From Streptomyces sp. NRRL F-6492 (lineage in GTDB: Bacteria; Actinomycetota; Actinomycetes; Streptomycetales; Streptomycetaceae), in assembly GCF_001280125.1 (NCBI RefSeq), contig NZ_LGEG01000257.1, forward strand, positions 1 through 56,058: a DNA stretch of 56,058 nt. Direction: 5' to 3'. Made by a program: the position numbers and the translations under genes. Numbering within the stretch: position 1 is the first letter of the stretch; the number at the start of each line of letters is the position of its first letter. This document shows positions 41,648-51,645 of this stretch, piece by piece. The notes under the pieces are model-generated. The model searched no databases and had not been told where the DNA came from. It saw only the letters and a list, made by a program, of their open reading frames with translations.

Positions 41648-43147
41648 AGCGCCCTCGAACCCCGAGACGCCGGCACCGACGCCGCCGTCGACCCGAGCCC
41701 CGGAACCCCCGCCGACCGCCCCGGAGACCGGGGGACCGCCGGCCAGGGGTCCGTCCTCGACCCGGCCCACCGGGCGCTCAGCATCGGCATCGTCTCCGTC
41801 GTCCTGCTCATCGCCTTCGAGGCGACCGCCGTCGGCACCGCCATGCCCGTCGCCGCCCGCGAGCTGAACGGCGTCTCCGTCTACGCCTTCGCCTTCTCCG
41901 CGTACTTCACCACCAGCCTCTTCGGCATGGTCCTGGCCGGCCAGTGGTCCGACCGGAAGGGCCCGCTCGGCCCCCTCGCCGCCGGCATGTCCGCCTTCGC
42001 CGCCGGGCTGCTCCTCTCCGGGACCGCCGGCGTCATGGGGACGTTCGTCCTGGGCCGGGCCGTGCAGGGCCTCGGCGGCGGCCTCGTCATCGTCGCCCTG
42101 TACGTGGTCGTCAGCCGGGCCTACGACGAGCACCTCAGGCCCGCGATCATGGCGGCCTTCGCCGCCAGCTGGGTCGTCCCCTCCGTCGTCGGGCCGCTCG
42201 CCTCCGGCACGATCACCGAGCACCTGGGCTGGCGCTGGGTCTTCGTCGGCATCCCGGTCCTCGTCGTCCTGCCGCTCGCCCTCGCCCTCCCCGCGATCCG
42301 CCGCACCGCCTCGGGCCCCGCCGACCCGGAGGCGCCCGTCGCGCCCTGGGACCGGCGCCGGATCCGGCTGGCGCTCGGCATCTCCGCGGGCGCCGGGCTC
42401 CTCCAGTACGCCGGGCAGGAGCTGCGCTGGCTCTCCCTGCTGCCCGCCGCCGCGGGCGCCGCGCTCCTCGTGCCCGCCGTGCGGGGGCTGCTGCCGCGCG
42501 GCACCCACCGGGCCGCCCGCGGCCTGCCCTCCGTGGTCCTGCTGCGCGGGATCGCGGCCGGGTCCTTCATCGCCGCCGAGTCGTTCGTACCCCTGATGCT
42601 GGTCACCCAGCGGGGCCTGAGCCCCACCCTCGCCGGTCTCTCCCTGGCCGTCGGCGGCCTCACCTGGGCGCTCGGCTCCTGGATCCAGTCCCGGCCGTGG
42701 ACGGAGCCGTACCGGGAGCGTCTCGTCGTCCTCGGGATGGTCCTGGTCGCCCTCGCGATCGCGACGGCGCCGAGCGTCCTGATCACCGCCGTTCCCGTGT
42801 GGACCGTCGCGGTGGCCTGGGCCTTCGGCTGCCTCGGCATGGGCGCGGTGATCTCCTCCACGAGCGTGCTCCTGCTGAAGCTCTCCGCCCCGGAGGAGGC
42901 GGGCGCGAACTCGGCCGCCCTCCAGATCTCCGACGGCCTCTCCAACGTCCTGCTGCTCGCGGCCGGCGGCGCGGCCTTCGCGGCCCTCGGCGGCGGCGCG
43001 GTGGGCCACGCGGTCACCTCCCACACGGCCGCCACCGGCTCCCACACGGCCGCCTTCGCGGCGGTCTTCCTGCCGATGGCGGGGGTGGCGGCGGCGGGGG
43101 CGTGGGTGGCGACGCGGCTGCACGGGGAGCCGGTGGCCCGGGACTGA
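41645..43147 (+). CDS. MFS drug/small-molecule transporter (DHA type)
   Basis: 500 aa. A hydrophilic 40-residue start is followed by about 13-14 hydrophobic segments. The MFS motif GQWSDRKGPL is in the loop between helices 2 and 3, and GRAVQGLGGGLVIVALY is the motif-B-like helix 4 of drug exporters. The substrate is unknown. It stands between tRNA-Cys and a toxin-antitoxin pair; no regulator gene is directly adjacent. Confidence 0.88.
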   Translation: MSALEPRDAGTDAAVDPSPGTPADRPGDRGTAGQGSVLDPAHRALSIGIVSVVLLIAFEATAVGTAMPVAARELNGVSVYAFAFSAYFTTSLFGMVLAGQWSDRKGPLGPLAAGMSAFAAGLLLSGTAGVMGTFVLGRAVQGLGGGLVIVALYVVVSRAYDEHLRPAIMAAFAASWVVPSVVGPLASGTITEHLGWRWVFVGIPVLVVLPLALALPAIRRTASGPADPEAPVAPWDRRRIRLALGISAGAGLLQYAGQELRWLSLLPAAAGAALLVPAVRGLLPRGTHRAARGLPSVVLLRGIAAGSFIAAESFVPLMLVTQRGLSPTLAGLSLAVGGLTWALGSWIQSRPWTEPYRERLVVLGMVLVALAIATAPSVLITAVPVWTVAVAWAFGCLGMGAVISSTSVLLLKLSAPEEAGANSAALQISDGLSNVLLLAAGGAAFAALGGGAVGHAVTSHTAATGSHTAAFAAVFLPMAGVAAAGAWVATRLHGEPVARD

Positions 43148-43189
43148 ATCCGATGGCACCGGTACGGCGCCGATCGCTACCGTTCCGGC

Positions 43190-43336
43190 ATGGCCACGCA
43201 CCCGCACTCCCACGACGACCGCCCCGGAGCCCCCGTACGGCGGGAAGCCGACGCTCCCGCCCGGGAGGCGGCCGTGCGCCGGGCCGCCGAGGAGCAGGCC
43301 GCCAAGTGGCACGAGCTGATGGAGCGGCTCAAGTGA
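43190..43336 (+). CDS. Putative antitoxin of the Fic/Doc pair
   Basis: 48 aa. Disordered His/Asp/Pro-rich start and a C-terminal amphipathic helix (AREAAVRRAAEEQAAKWHEL, 20 residues). Phd antitoxins neutralise Doc with such a C-terminal helix, but the usual DNA-binding N-domain is missing. TACCGT (43178-43183) stands six bases before ATG 43190, so the mRNA may be leaderless. Its stop overlaps the Doc start (GTGA), a typical antitoxin-first arrangement. Confidence 0.6.
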   Translation: MATHPHSHDDRPGAPVRREADAPAREAAVRRAAEEQAAKWHELMERLK

Positions 43337-43725
43337 GCCGCGTCCGCCTCTCCACCGCGGACGTCCTGATCGTCGCCGAGCACGCCGTGGACGACCAGCC
43401 CTTCGTCGTCCGCGACGCCGGACTGCTCGACTCGGCCGTCCACCGGCCCTCGGCCACGGTGTTCGGCGAGGAGGCGTACCCGGACCTGCTGGGCAAGGCC
43501 GCCGCGCTCCTGCAGTCCCTCGCCGTGAACCACCCCGCCGTCGACGGGAACAAGCGCACCGCCCGGCTCTCCTGCGTGACCCTCCTCGCCCTGAACGGCG
43601 TCCAGCTCCGTCCCGACGTCGACGCGGCGGAACGCCTGGTCATCGCCGTCGCCACCGGGGAGACGGACGGGGTCGGGGAGATCGCGGCCGGCCTCCGGGC
43701 ACTGATCGACCCCGACGTGAGGTGA
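43333..43725 (+). CDS. Fic/Doc family toxin
   Basis: 130 aa. The Fic motif reads HPAVDGNKR (67-75), with the catalytic His and the GNKR ending typical of Doc, which phosphorylates EF-Tu, instead of the AMP-transferring GNGR. N-terminus VRLSTADVLIVAEHAV fits Doc. No inhibitory (S/T)xxxE(G/N) helix is seen inside, so control should come from the co-encoded small protein. GTG 43333 is translationally coupled to the upstream gene. Confidence 0.85.
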   Translation: MSRVRLSTADVLIVAEHAVDDQPFVVRDAGLLDSAVHRPSATVFGEEAYPDLLGKAAALLQSLAVNHPAVDGNKRTARLSCVTLLALNGVQLRPDVDAAERLVIAVATGETDGVGEIAAGLRALIDPDVR

Positions 43726-43828
43726 ATCGCACCCGGGTGGGAGACCCCCCGTCGGGTACGAGGTCCGGGCCGGGCCGCCGGTAAGGTGGCCCGGTTGTCA
43801 TATCTGGACGAGCGTCGAACCGGAGATC

Positions 43829-45622
43829 GTGACTACCACCGCCCCCTCCTCACACCACCTCTCTCCCGCCTTCCCCGGCCGCGCCCCCTGGGGCACCGCC
43901 GGCAAGCTGCGCGCCTGGCAGCAGGGCGCGATGGAGAAGTACCTCCAGGAGCAGCCCCGCGACTTCCTCGCGGTCGCCACCCCAGGAGCCGGCAAGACCA
44001 CCTTCGCGCTGACCCTCGCCTCGTGGCTCCTGCACCACCACGTCGTGCAGCAGGTCACCGTGATCGCGCCCACCGAGCACCTGAAGAAGCAGTGGGCCGC
44101 GGCCGCCGCGCGCATAGGGATCAAGCTGGACCCGGAGTACAGCGCGGGGCCGCTCAGCAAGGAGTACGACGGCGTCGCCCTCACCTACGCGGGCGTCGGC
44201 GTGCGGCCCATGCTCCACCGCAACCGCTGCGAGCAGCGCAAGACCCTCGTCATCCTGGACGAGATCCACCACGCCGGAGACTCCAAGTCCTGGGGCGAGG
44301 CCTGCCTGGAGGCCTTCGAGCCCGCCACGCGCCGCCTCGCGCTCACCGGCACCCCGTTCCGCTCCGACACCAACCCGATCCCCTTCGTCACGTACGAGGA
44401 GGGCAACGACGGCATCCGCCGGTCGTCCGCGGACTACACGTACGGCTACGGCAACGCCCTCGGCGACGGGGTCGTCCGGCCGGTCATCTTCCTCTCCTAC
44501 AGCGGCAACATGCGCTGGCGCACCAAGGCCGGCGACGAGATCGCCGCCCGCCTCGGCGAGCCGATGACCAAGGACGCGGTCTCGCAGGCCTGGCGCACCG
44601 CCCTCGACCCGCGCGGCGACTGGATGCCGAACGTGCTGCGCGCCGCCGACCAGCGGCTCACCGAGGTCCGCAAGTCCATCCCGGACGCGGGCGGCCTCGT
44701 CATCGCCTCCGACCAGGAGTCGGCCCGCGCGTACGCCAAGCTGATCCGCGAGATCACCGGCACCCGGCCCACCCTCGTCCTCTCCGACGACACGGGCGCC
44801 TCGAACCGCATCGACGAGTTCAGCGGGAGCGAGGACCGCTGGATGGTCGCGGTCCGCATGGTGTCCGAGGGCGTCGACGTCCCCCGCCTCGCGGTCGGCG
44901 TGTACGCGACGACGATCTCGACGCCGCTCTTCTTCGCCCAGGCCGTCGGCCGCTTCGTGCGTTCCCGCAGGCGCGGCGAGACCGCGTCCGTGTTCCTGCC
45001 CACGATCCCCAGCCTCCTCGGCTTCGCCAACGAGATGGAGGTCGAGCGCGACCACACGCTCGACCGGCCGAAGAAGGCGGGCGAGGACGAGGACCCGTAC
45101 GCCGAGTCCGAGAAGGAGATGGCGGAGGCCGAGAAGCAGCAGGACGAGGACACCGGGGAGCAGGACATGCTGCCCTTCGAGGCGCTGGAGTCCGACGCCG
45201 TCTTCGACCGCGTCCTCTACAACAGCGCCGAGTTCGGCATGCAGGCCCACCCCGGCAGCGAGGAGGAGCAGGACTACCTGGGCATCCCCGGCCTCCTCGA
45301 ACCCGACCAGGTGCAGCTCCTCCTCCAGAAGCGCCAGGCCCGGCAGATCGCGCACAGCCGCAAGAAGCCGGACACCGAGGCGGACCTCCTGGAGCTGCCC
45401 GCCGAGCGGCGGCCCGTCGTCTCCCACAAGGAGATGCTCGAACTGCGCAAGCAGCTGAACACGATGGTCGGCGCGTACGTGCACCAGAGCGGCAAGCCGC
45501 ACGGCGTCATCCACACCGAGCTGCGCCGGGTGTGCGGCGGCCCGCCGAGCGCGGAGGCCACCGCGGGGCAGATCCGGGAGCGGATCAAGAAGGTCCAGGA
45601 GTGGGCCACCCGCATGCGCTGA
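43829..45622 (+). CDS. SF2 DEAD/DEAH-type helicase
   Basis: 597 aa. Motif I ATPGAGKTTF (about 49-58), motif II LDEIHH, motif III LTGTPF, and motifs V-VI SEGVDVPRLAVGV and QAVGRFVRSRR. A long acidic insert (about 410-450, EDEDPYAESEKEMAEAEKQQ) and a helical C-terminal region (ELRKQLNTMVGAYVHQSGKP) follow. Resembles DNA-repair type XPB/UvsW-like helicases conserved in actinobacteria; substrate unknown. GTG 43829 follows CGGAG at short spacing. Confidence 0.9.
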   Translation: MTTTAPSSHHLSPAFPGRAPWGTAGKLRAWQQGAMEKYLQEQPRDFLAVATPGAGKTTFALTLASWLLHHHVVQQVTVIAPTEHLKKQWAAAAARIGIKLDPEYSAGPLSKEYDGVALTYAGVGVRPMLHRNRCEQRKTLVILDEIHHAGDSKSWGEACLEAFEPATRRLALTGTPFRSDTNPIPFVTYEEGNDGIRRSSADYTYGYGNALGDGVVRPVIFLSYSGNMRWRTKAGDEIAARLGEPMTKDAVSQAWRTALDPRGDWMPNVLRAADQRLTEVRKSIPDAGGLVIASDQESARAYAKLIREITGTRPTLVLSDDTGASNRIDEFSGSEDRWMVAVRMVSEGVDVPRLAVGVYATTISTPLFFAQAVGRFVRSRRRGETASVFLPTIPSLLGFANEMEVERDHTLDRPKKAGEDEDPYAESEKEMAEAEKQQDEDTGEQDMLPFEALESDAVFDRVLYNSAEFGMQAHPGSEEEQDYLGIPGLLEPDQVQLLLQKRQARQIAHSRKKPDTEADLLELPAERRPVVSHKEMLELRKQLNTMVGAYVHQSGKPHGVIHTELRRVCGGPPSAEATAGQIRERIKKVQEWATRMR

Positions 45623-45644
45623 GACCCGCACCGGCCCATGGACC

Positions 45645-45678
45645 CGAGGCCCGTACGCGCTGCCGCGTACGGGCCTCG
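45645..45678 (+). terminator. Terminator of the helicase gene
   Basis: Perfect 15-bp stem, CGAGGCCCGTACGCG with its complement, loop CTGC, 22 bases after the stop. Confidence 0.85.
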
Positions 45679-46040
45679 GCCGTCCCGTCGTGACGCGGGA
45701 CCGGCACCGGTGCCGACCCCCACGGCCGGCTCCGGAACCACCTCCACGCTACGAGCACGACATAGCCGTTCTTGTCGCCCGAAGTCCTCTCTCCGGCCGA
45801 CGAAGGTCCCGAAACGTCTCCATCCGGTCGCCGGCGCCCGGATTCTGGACGAGGTCTTCCGCTGAGCGGAGCGGGTCGCTACTGTCCCGGCTCAAAAGCA
45901 TTCGCCCCGTGGCAGCGCCGCCGCGGAGCGCAGCCGGTGTACCCCTTCCTGCCGGCGGCCTCTGACGTGCGTCGCCGCGGGACCGGCGAGGCAACCCCGT
46001 GAGAGTCCCGCCTCCATCCCACTCCGAAGGAGAGGGCGTC
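45679..46040 (+). other. Intergenic region upstream of the IclR gene
   Basis: About 360 bases without a credible gene. TACTGT (45880-45885) is a -10 candidate without a clear -35. AAGGAG at 46026-46031 is the ribosome binding site of the IclR gene. Confidence 0.4.
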
Positions 46041-46682
46041 GTGACCGCGGAGACCTCCCAGACGCTCGACCGGGGACTCAGAGTCCTCAAACTGCTCGCC
46101 GACACCGACCACGGCCTGACGGTCACCGAGTTGTCCAACAAACTCGGCGTCAACCGGACCGTGGTCTACCGCCTGCTCGCCACGCTGGAACAGCACGCCC
46201 TGGTCCGCCGCGACCTCGGCGGACGCGCCCGCGTCGGCCTCGGCGTGCTGCGGCTCGGACGCCAGGTCCACCCCCTGGTGCGCGAGGCGGCGCTGCCCGC
46301 CCTGCGCTCGCTCGCCGAGGACATAGGGGCGACGGCCCACCTCACCCTGGTCGACGGGGCGGAGGCGCTCGCGGTCGCGGTCGTCGAACCGACCTGGACC
46401 GACTACCACGTGGCCTACCGGGCCGGCTTCCGCCACCCGCTGGACCGGGGCGCGGCCGGCCGCGCCATCCTCGCCGCCCGCCAGGGCGGCCTGACCGAAC
46501 CGGGCTACACCCTCACCCACGGCGAACTGGAGGCCGGCGCGAGCGGCGCCGCCGCCCCCCTGGTCGGCGTGACCGGCGTCGAGGGCAGCGTCGGCGTCGT
46601 CATGCTCGCCGACGCCGTCCCCGAGCGGGTCGGCCCGAGGGTGGTCGACGCGGCCCGCGAGGTCGCGGACGCGCTGCGCTAG
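46041..46682 (+). CDS. IclR-family transcriptional regulator
   Basis: 213 aa. N-terminal winged helix-turn-helix (QTLDRGLRVLKLLADTDHGL, then ELSNKLGVNRTVVYRLLATL) and an effector domain (ATAHLTLVDGAEALAVAVVE, ERG-like region VGVTGVEGSVGVV). IclR proteins control catabolic operons in response to small acids, but the target here is not evident. GTG 46041 is preferred behind AAGGAG over the GTG at 45999, whose extension is Ser/Pro-rich. Confidence 0.88.
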   Translation: MTAETSQTLDRGLRVLKLLADTDHGLTVTELSNKLGVNRTVVYRLLATLEQHALVRRDLGGRARVGLGVLRLGRQVHPLVREAALPALRSLAEDIGATAHLTLVDGAEALAVAVVEPTWTDYHVAYRAGFRHPLDRGAAGRAILAARQGGLTEPGYTLTHGELEAGASGAAAPLVGVTGVEGSVGVVMLADAVPERVGPRVVDAAREVADALR

Positions 46683-46818
46683 GGCGCGCGGCGGCCGGGA
46701 CGGGTACGGGCGTACGGGCAGGGCCCGAGCCTTCGGGGCCGGCCCGCCCCTGACCGTGCCCGGGCCCGTGCGCGCTCCCCCCGACCGTGCCCCGGCCCCG
46801 TACCCCCGCGCGTCCCAG

Positions 46819-46833
46819 TAGATTGGACGCGTG
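46819..46833 (+). promoter_or_regulatory. Leaderless -10 of the S16 protease gene
   Basis: TAGATT (46819-46824), GGACGC, GTG 46831: same spacing and same six-base spacer as the prfB promoter. Confidence 0.55.
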
Positions 46834-47625
46834 CTCTCCCGTCTCTCCCGTCCCCGTGCCCTCGCGCTCGGCGCGCTGCCCGTCGTCGCGCTCCTCGCCG
46901 TCGTCGGGCTCGCGCCGCTGCCGTACGCGATCGCGCAGCCCGGTTCGACCGCCGACGTGCTCGGCGAGGACAAGGGGAAGCCGGTCATCACGATCACCGG
47001 CGCCCCGGTGCGGGAGACCGAGGGGCAGCTGCGGATGACGACGATCCTCGCGACCGGGCCGTCCGCGGACATCCGCTTCGGGGACGTGACCGACGCCTGG
47101 TTCCGCACCGACCGGGCCGTCCTGCCGAAGGGCTCCGTCTACCCCTCGGGGAAGTCGGACGCGGAGATCGAGAAGCACAACCTCGGCCAGATGAAGCAGT
47201 CGCAGGACGCGGCCGCCCTCGCCGCCCTCGGCCATCTGAAGATGGACCCCGAGAAGGTGAGGGTCACCCTGAACCTCGCCGACGTCGGCGGTCCCAGCGC
47301 CGGGCTCCTCTTCTCCCTCGGCATCGTCGACAAGCTCGACGGCGACGGGGACGGCGGCGACCTCACCGGCGGCCGGACCGTCGCCGGTACGGGCACGATC
47401 GCGCCCGACGGGAAGGTCGGCGCCGTCGGCGGGGTCTCCCTCAAGACGCAGGCCGCCGCCCGGGACGGCGCCACCGTCTTCCTGGTGCCGAAGGCGGAGT
47501 GCTCGGACGCGGAGGCCGAGCTGCCGAAGGGGATGCGGCTCGTCCCCGTCACCGCCCTCGGCGACGCGGTGGCGTCCCTCAGGGCCCTGGAGCAGGGGCA
47601 GGACGCGAAGGTCCCGTCCTGCTGA
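46831..47625 (+). CDS. Lon-like S16 peptidase, membrane-anchored, no ATPase
   Basis: 264 aa. Residues 9-35 form an N-terminal membrane anchor. The C-terminal Lon protease domain carries the catalytic dyad Ser156 (NLADVGGPSAGLLFSL) and Lys205 (VGAVGGVSLKTQAA). YlbL-type relatives carry a PDZ domain between anchor and protease; here the middle region (90-135) is too short for one. Active site faces outside the membrane. Substrate unknown. Its last 47 bases overlap the convergent MFS gene. Confidence 0.85.
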   Translation: MLSRLSRPRALALGALPVVALLAVVGLAPLPYAIAQPGSTADVLGEDKGKPVITITGAPVRETEGQLRMTTILATGPSADIRFGDVTDAWFRTDRAVLPKGSVYPSGKSDAEIEKHNLGQMKQSQDAAALAALGHLKMDPEKVRVTLNLADVGGPSAGLLFSLGIVDKLDGDGDGGDLTGGRTVAGTGTIAPDGKVGAVGGVSLKTQAAARDGATVFLVPKAECSDAEAELPKGMRLVPVTALGDAVASLRALEQGQDAKVPSC

Positions 47626-48901
47626 CCCCTTCTTCGGCGGGGGCGGACCCGGGCTTCGCGTCCATGTCCCGCCACGCCGGGAACACCAGCGGCGAGAGCG
47701 TCGTCAGGAAGTAGAGCGCCCCGACCCCGAGCAGCGTCGCCGACAGGCCGACCCGCTCGACCAGGAGGCCGGCCGCGAGGCCGCCCAGCGGGGTCGTGAG
47801 CAGCACCCCCGCCGTGCTCGCGCCCATGACCCGGCTGCGGAGCCCCTCGGGGACCCGCTCGTACGTCACCGTGGACAGGATCGGGTTGAGCACCCCGGCG
47901 CCGAACCCGGACGCCGCGAGCGTCACCAGGAGCGGCGCCGTGGTGTCGGTGAGCGCGGCCACCACGTACGGCGGGGCGCCGCCGACCAGGAACCCGGCCG
48001 TGAACACGGCCCGGCGCGGGAAGCGCTCCCCGACCGCCCCGTAGAGCAGCGCCCCCGCGAGGGCGCAGCCGCCGAAGACCGCGACGAGCAGGCCCTGGGT
48101 GGCGGGGCCGCCCAGCTCCTCCCGGGCGTGGACCGGCAGCAGGACCGAACTCCAGCTCTGGCTGAGGCCGTTGGTCACCATCACCATCACGGTGATGCCG
48201 AGCAGCAGTTTGGCCCGGAACAGGAAGGCGTATCCCTCGCGCAGATCGGCCCGGTAGCGGGCGGGGGAGAGGCGCGGGCCGTCGCGCACCGGCTCCGCCG
48301 CGGGCACCCCGCGCAGTCCGGCCAGGACGAGCAGCGCGGAGAGGACGAAGGTCGCGGAGTCGAGGAGCAGGACCGTGTCGGCGCCCATGAACGCGACGAG
48401 CAGCCCGGCGACGGCGGCGCCCGCCATCCAGGCCCCGCGCGACACGGCGTCGTACAGGCTGGCGGCCCGGGTGAGCGAGGTCCCGGCCCGCCCGGCCAGG
48501 TCGGGGACCAGGACGCGCCGGGCCGTCTCGCCGGGCGCGTGGCACAGGCCGTTGACCGCCATCAGGGCGCACAGCATCCAGAACCGCAGGGCCCCTGCGT
48601 GGTGCAGGAGCGGGATCGCGGCGAGCGCCAGGCCGCAGACCAGGTCGGAGGCGACGCTGACCCGGCGGCGGCCGAGCCGGTCGATGACCGGCCCGCCGGC
48701 GAGGGCGGAGACGAGGACGGGCAGGGCGGCGCAGAAGGCGACGAGCCCGGCCTTGCCGGGGCTTCCCGTGGTCTCCAGGGCGAACCACGGGACGCCGATG
48801 AGGGTGAGCGAACTGCCGGTGATCGATACGGCGTTGGCGGTCAGGACGGTGGCCAGCGGCCGTGCGTCCCCTTTCTTTTTTCCGCCCTCCGGCGCGGTCA
48901 C
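47579..48901 (-). CDS. MFS exporter of the ArsR operon
   Basis: 440 aa, 12 hydrophobic segments, MFS loop DRLGRRRVSV between helices 2 and 3. Resembles the multidrug efflux MFS group (MFS_3/EntS type). ATG 48901 overlaps the stop of the 62-aa gene (ATGA), making it the last gene of an ArsR-led operon, so its expression is probably induced when the ArsR-like protein releases the promoter. C-terminus is Pro/Ala-rich and overlaps the S16 gene in antisense. Confidence 0.88.
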   Translation of the reverse strand: MTAPEGGKKKGDARPLATVLTANAVSITGSSLTLIGVPWFALETTGSPGKAGLVAFCAALPVLVSALAGGPVIDRLGRRRVSVASDLVCGLALAAIPLLHHAGALRFWMLCALMAVNGLCHAPGETARRVLVPDLAGRAGTSLTRAASLYDAVSRGAWMAGAAVAGLLVAFMGADTVLLLDSATFVLSALLVLAGLRGVPAAEPVRDGPRLSPARYRADLREGYAFLFRAKLLLGITVMVMVTNGLSQSWSSVLLPVHAREELGGPATQGLLVAVFGGCALAGALLYGAVGERFPRRAVFTAGFLVGGAPPYVVAALTDTTAPLLVTLAASGFGAGVLNPILSTVTYERVPEGLRSRVMGASTAGVLLTTPLGGLAAGLLVERVGLSATLLGVGALYFLTTLSPLVFPAWRDMDAKPGSAPAEEGVSRTGPSRPAPAPGP

Positions 48902-49086
48902 GCGGCCAGGGTGACCGGGCGGTCGGCGGGCGTCGCGAGCCGCAGGCCCAGCTCGACCAGGCGCCAGCCGAGCTGGACGCGCAGGGAGGGGGAGGCGGAC
49001 TCCTCGCGGGTGAAACGGAGTTCGGCGGTGCGGTGGGCCTCGGCGGCGGTCAGGGCGTGCAGCTGGAGGTGGATGTCGGCATGCAT
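48898..49086 (-). CDS. Small protein between ArsR regulator and MFS exporter
   Basis: 62 aa, MHADIHLQLHALTAAEAHRT then LRFTREESASPSLRVQLG and a hydrophobic helix RLVELGLRLATPA. AAGGAC precedes ATG 49086. Stop overlaps the MFS start by ATGA, so it is co-translated. No family recognised; an accessory or translational-coupling peptide is possible. Confidence 0.6.
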   Translation of the reverse strand: MHADIHLQLHALTAAEAHRTAELRFTREESASPSLRVQLGWRLVELGLRLATPADRPVTLAA

Positions 49087-49136
49087 GGTGCGTGGTCCTT
49101 CCGTGCTGGGTTCGGGATGCCCGGCGGGCGCGGCGC

Positions 49137-49742
49137 TCAGTCCTCGCGCTGCGGGAACGCGTGGAGGTGGACCCGTATGCGCTCGGCGTCCGGCGCGTCC
49201 TGCTCGGGGGCGGTCCGGTACTCCTCCATCAGGGCGTGCGCCTTCTCGCTGAGCTCGCGCAGCTTCGCGGGCGGCAGCCGCAGCGTGAAGTCGCTCATGT
49301 CGGCGGAGCCGAGCCACTTCTGGTCCCAGTCGCCCCGGGTGCCGAGGTAGGTGTTCAGCTCCTGGGTGTGGATCGTCGCGATCTCGTGGAGGTAGACGTC
49401 GACGGCGCCCCGGACCTCCGGGTCCTCGTTCCGGTAGAGCGACTCGTCGAAGACCGTGCCGCCCGGGACCGCCTTCCACCACCGCTCCCGGCCCTTGCCG
49501 CGCTCCGGGTCGTCCTCGACGAAGCCGTGGGCGGCGAGCTGGCGCAGGTGGTAGCTGGTCGCCCCGCTGGACTCGCCCAGCCGCTCGGCCAGTTGGGAGG
49601 CGGTGGCGGAGCCCTGGCGGCGCAGGGCGCGCAGGAGCTGGATGCGGAGGGGGTGGGCGAGGCCGCGCAGGGAGCGGGGGTCCAGGGAGCGGACGACGTG
49701 TTCTCCGGGGGTCTCCCCGGGGCGCTTCTCGGGCTCGGGCAT
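49137..49742 (-). CDS. ArsR-type winged-helix regulator
   Basis: 201 aa. The helix-turn-helix is at LRGLAHPLRIQLLRALRRQG, then TASQLAERLGESSGATSYHLRQL (residues about 25-75) with the wing FVEDDPERGKGRERWW. The C-terminal part is helical and has no Cys pair, so metal sensing of the classic type is not supported; a ligand-responsive efflux regulator is more likely. It heads the operon with the 62-aa and MFS genes. ATG 49742 follows TACGCT by six bases (leaderless) and the operator lies on the promoter. Confidence 0.9.
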   Translation of the reverse strand: MPEPEKRPGETPGEHVVRSLDPRSLRGLAHPLRIQLLRALRRQGSATASQLAERLGESSGATSYHLRQLAAHGFVEDDPERGKGRERWWKAVPGGTVFDESLYRNEDPEVRGAVDVYLHEIATIHTQELNTYLGTRGDWDQKWLGSADMSDFTLRLPPAKLRELSEKAHALMEEYRTAPEQDAPDAERIRVHLHAFPQRED

Positions 49743-49748
49743 GCCCTG

Positions 49749-49804
49749 AGCGTAGACGTGCAAAGAAGTACTTGCAAGGCTTTCTTTGCAAGTACTTCTT
49801 TGCA
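49749..49804 (-). promoter_or_regulatory. Promoter and perfect inverted-repeat operator of the ArsR operon
   Basis: On the minus strand TTGCAA (49777-49772), 17 bases, TACGCT (49754-49749), six bases, ATG. Two 19-base arms (49759-49777 and 49786-49804) are perfect inverted copies with an 8-base spacer; each arm is itself a TGCAA-N8/9-TTGCA dyad. The inner arm covers the -35 and spacer, so the regulator should repress its own operon. The A+T-rich block is striking in this genome. Confidence 0.75.
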
Positions 49805-49846
49805 GTGTTTCCTTTGCGTCCCCGGCCCGGCGCCCGCCGGGTCCCG

Positions 49847-50326
49847 TCACGTCAGCGGCTCCCCGCTCGCCGCCTGCTCCACCAGCGGGATGATCCGCAG
49901 CGGCACCGGGTTCTCCATCACGATCGCCGTGGACGCCCGCACGATCCCCTCGAACCCCACCACCTTGTCGATCACCCGCTGGAGGTCCGCGTTGGAGCGG
50001 GCCACCAGTCGGCAGAGCATGTCCCCGTGCCCCGTGGTCGTGTGCAGCTCCAGGACCTCCGGCACCGTCGCCAGGTGCCCCCGCACGTCCGCGCCCTGCC
50101 CCTGCTTGATCTCCAGGGTCGCGAAGGCAGTCACCGGATAGCCGAGCGCCGCCGGGTCCACCTCCGGCCCGAACCCCCTGATCACCCCCGACGCCTGGAG
50201 CCGGTCGAGCCGCGCCTGCACCGTCCCCCGCGCCACCCCGAGCCGCCGGGACGCCTCCAGGACCCCTATGCGCGGCTCGCGCGCGAGCAGCGCGATCAGC
50301 CGCCCGTCCAAATGATCGATCGCCAC
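49847..50326 (-). CDS. Lrp/AsnC-family transcriptional regulator
   Basis: 159 aa. N-terminal helix-turn-helix (AIDHLDGRLIALLAREPRIG, then RLGVARGTVQARLDRLQASG) and the RAM effector domain (PVTAFATLEIKQGQ, ELHTTTGHGDMLCRLVARS). GGAGGGG stands eight bases before GTG 50326. Divergent from hpd with 121 bases between; in S. coelicolor an AsnC-family gene sits at the same place, so it probably senses aromatic amino acids and controls hpd. Confidence 0.9.
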   Translation of the reverse strand: MAIDHLDGRLIALLAREPRIGVLEASRRLGVARGTVQARLDRLQASGVIRGFGPEVDPAALGYPVTAFATLEIKQGQGADVRGHLATVPEVLELHTTTGHGDMLCRLVARSNADLQRVIDKVVGFEGIVRASTAIVMENPVPLRIIPLVEQAASGEPLT

Positions 50327-50393
50327 AGCGGCCCCTCCGTAGTCAGGATGTACAAGTCGCACGGCCATGCTCGCGTGTCGCTGTGCAGATTGA

Positions 50394-51593
<1,200 letters not shown>

Positions 51594-51608
51594 GGGCCGC
51601 CCACGCGC

Positions 51609-51645
51609 GCGAGGGGGTCCGGGGCAGCACCCCGGACCCCCTCGC
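51609..51645 (+). terminator. Terminator of hpd
   Basis: Perfect 16-bp stem, GCGAGGGGGTCCGGGG with its complement, loop CAGCA, 15 bases after the stop. Confidence 0.9.
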
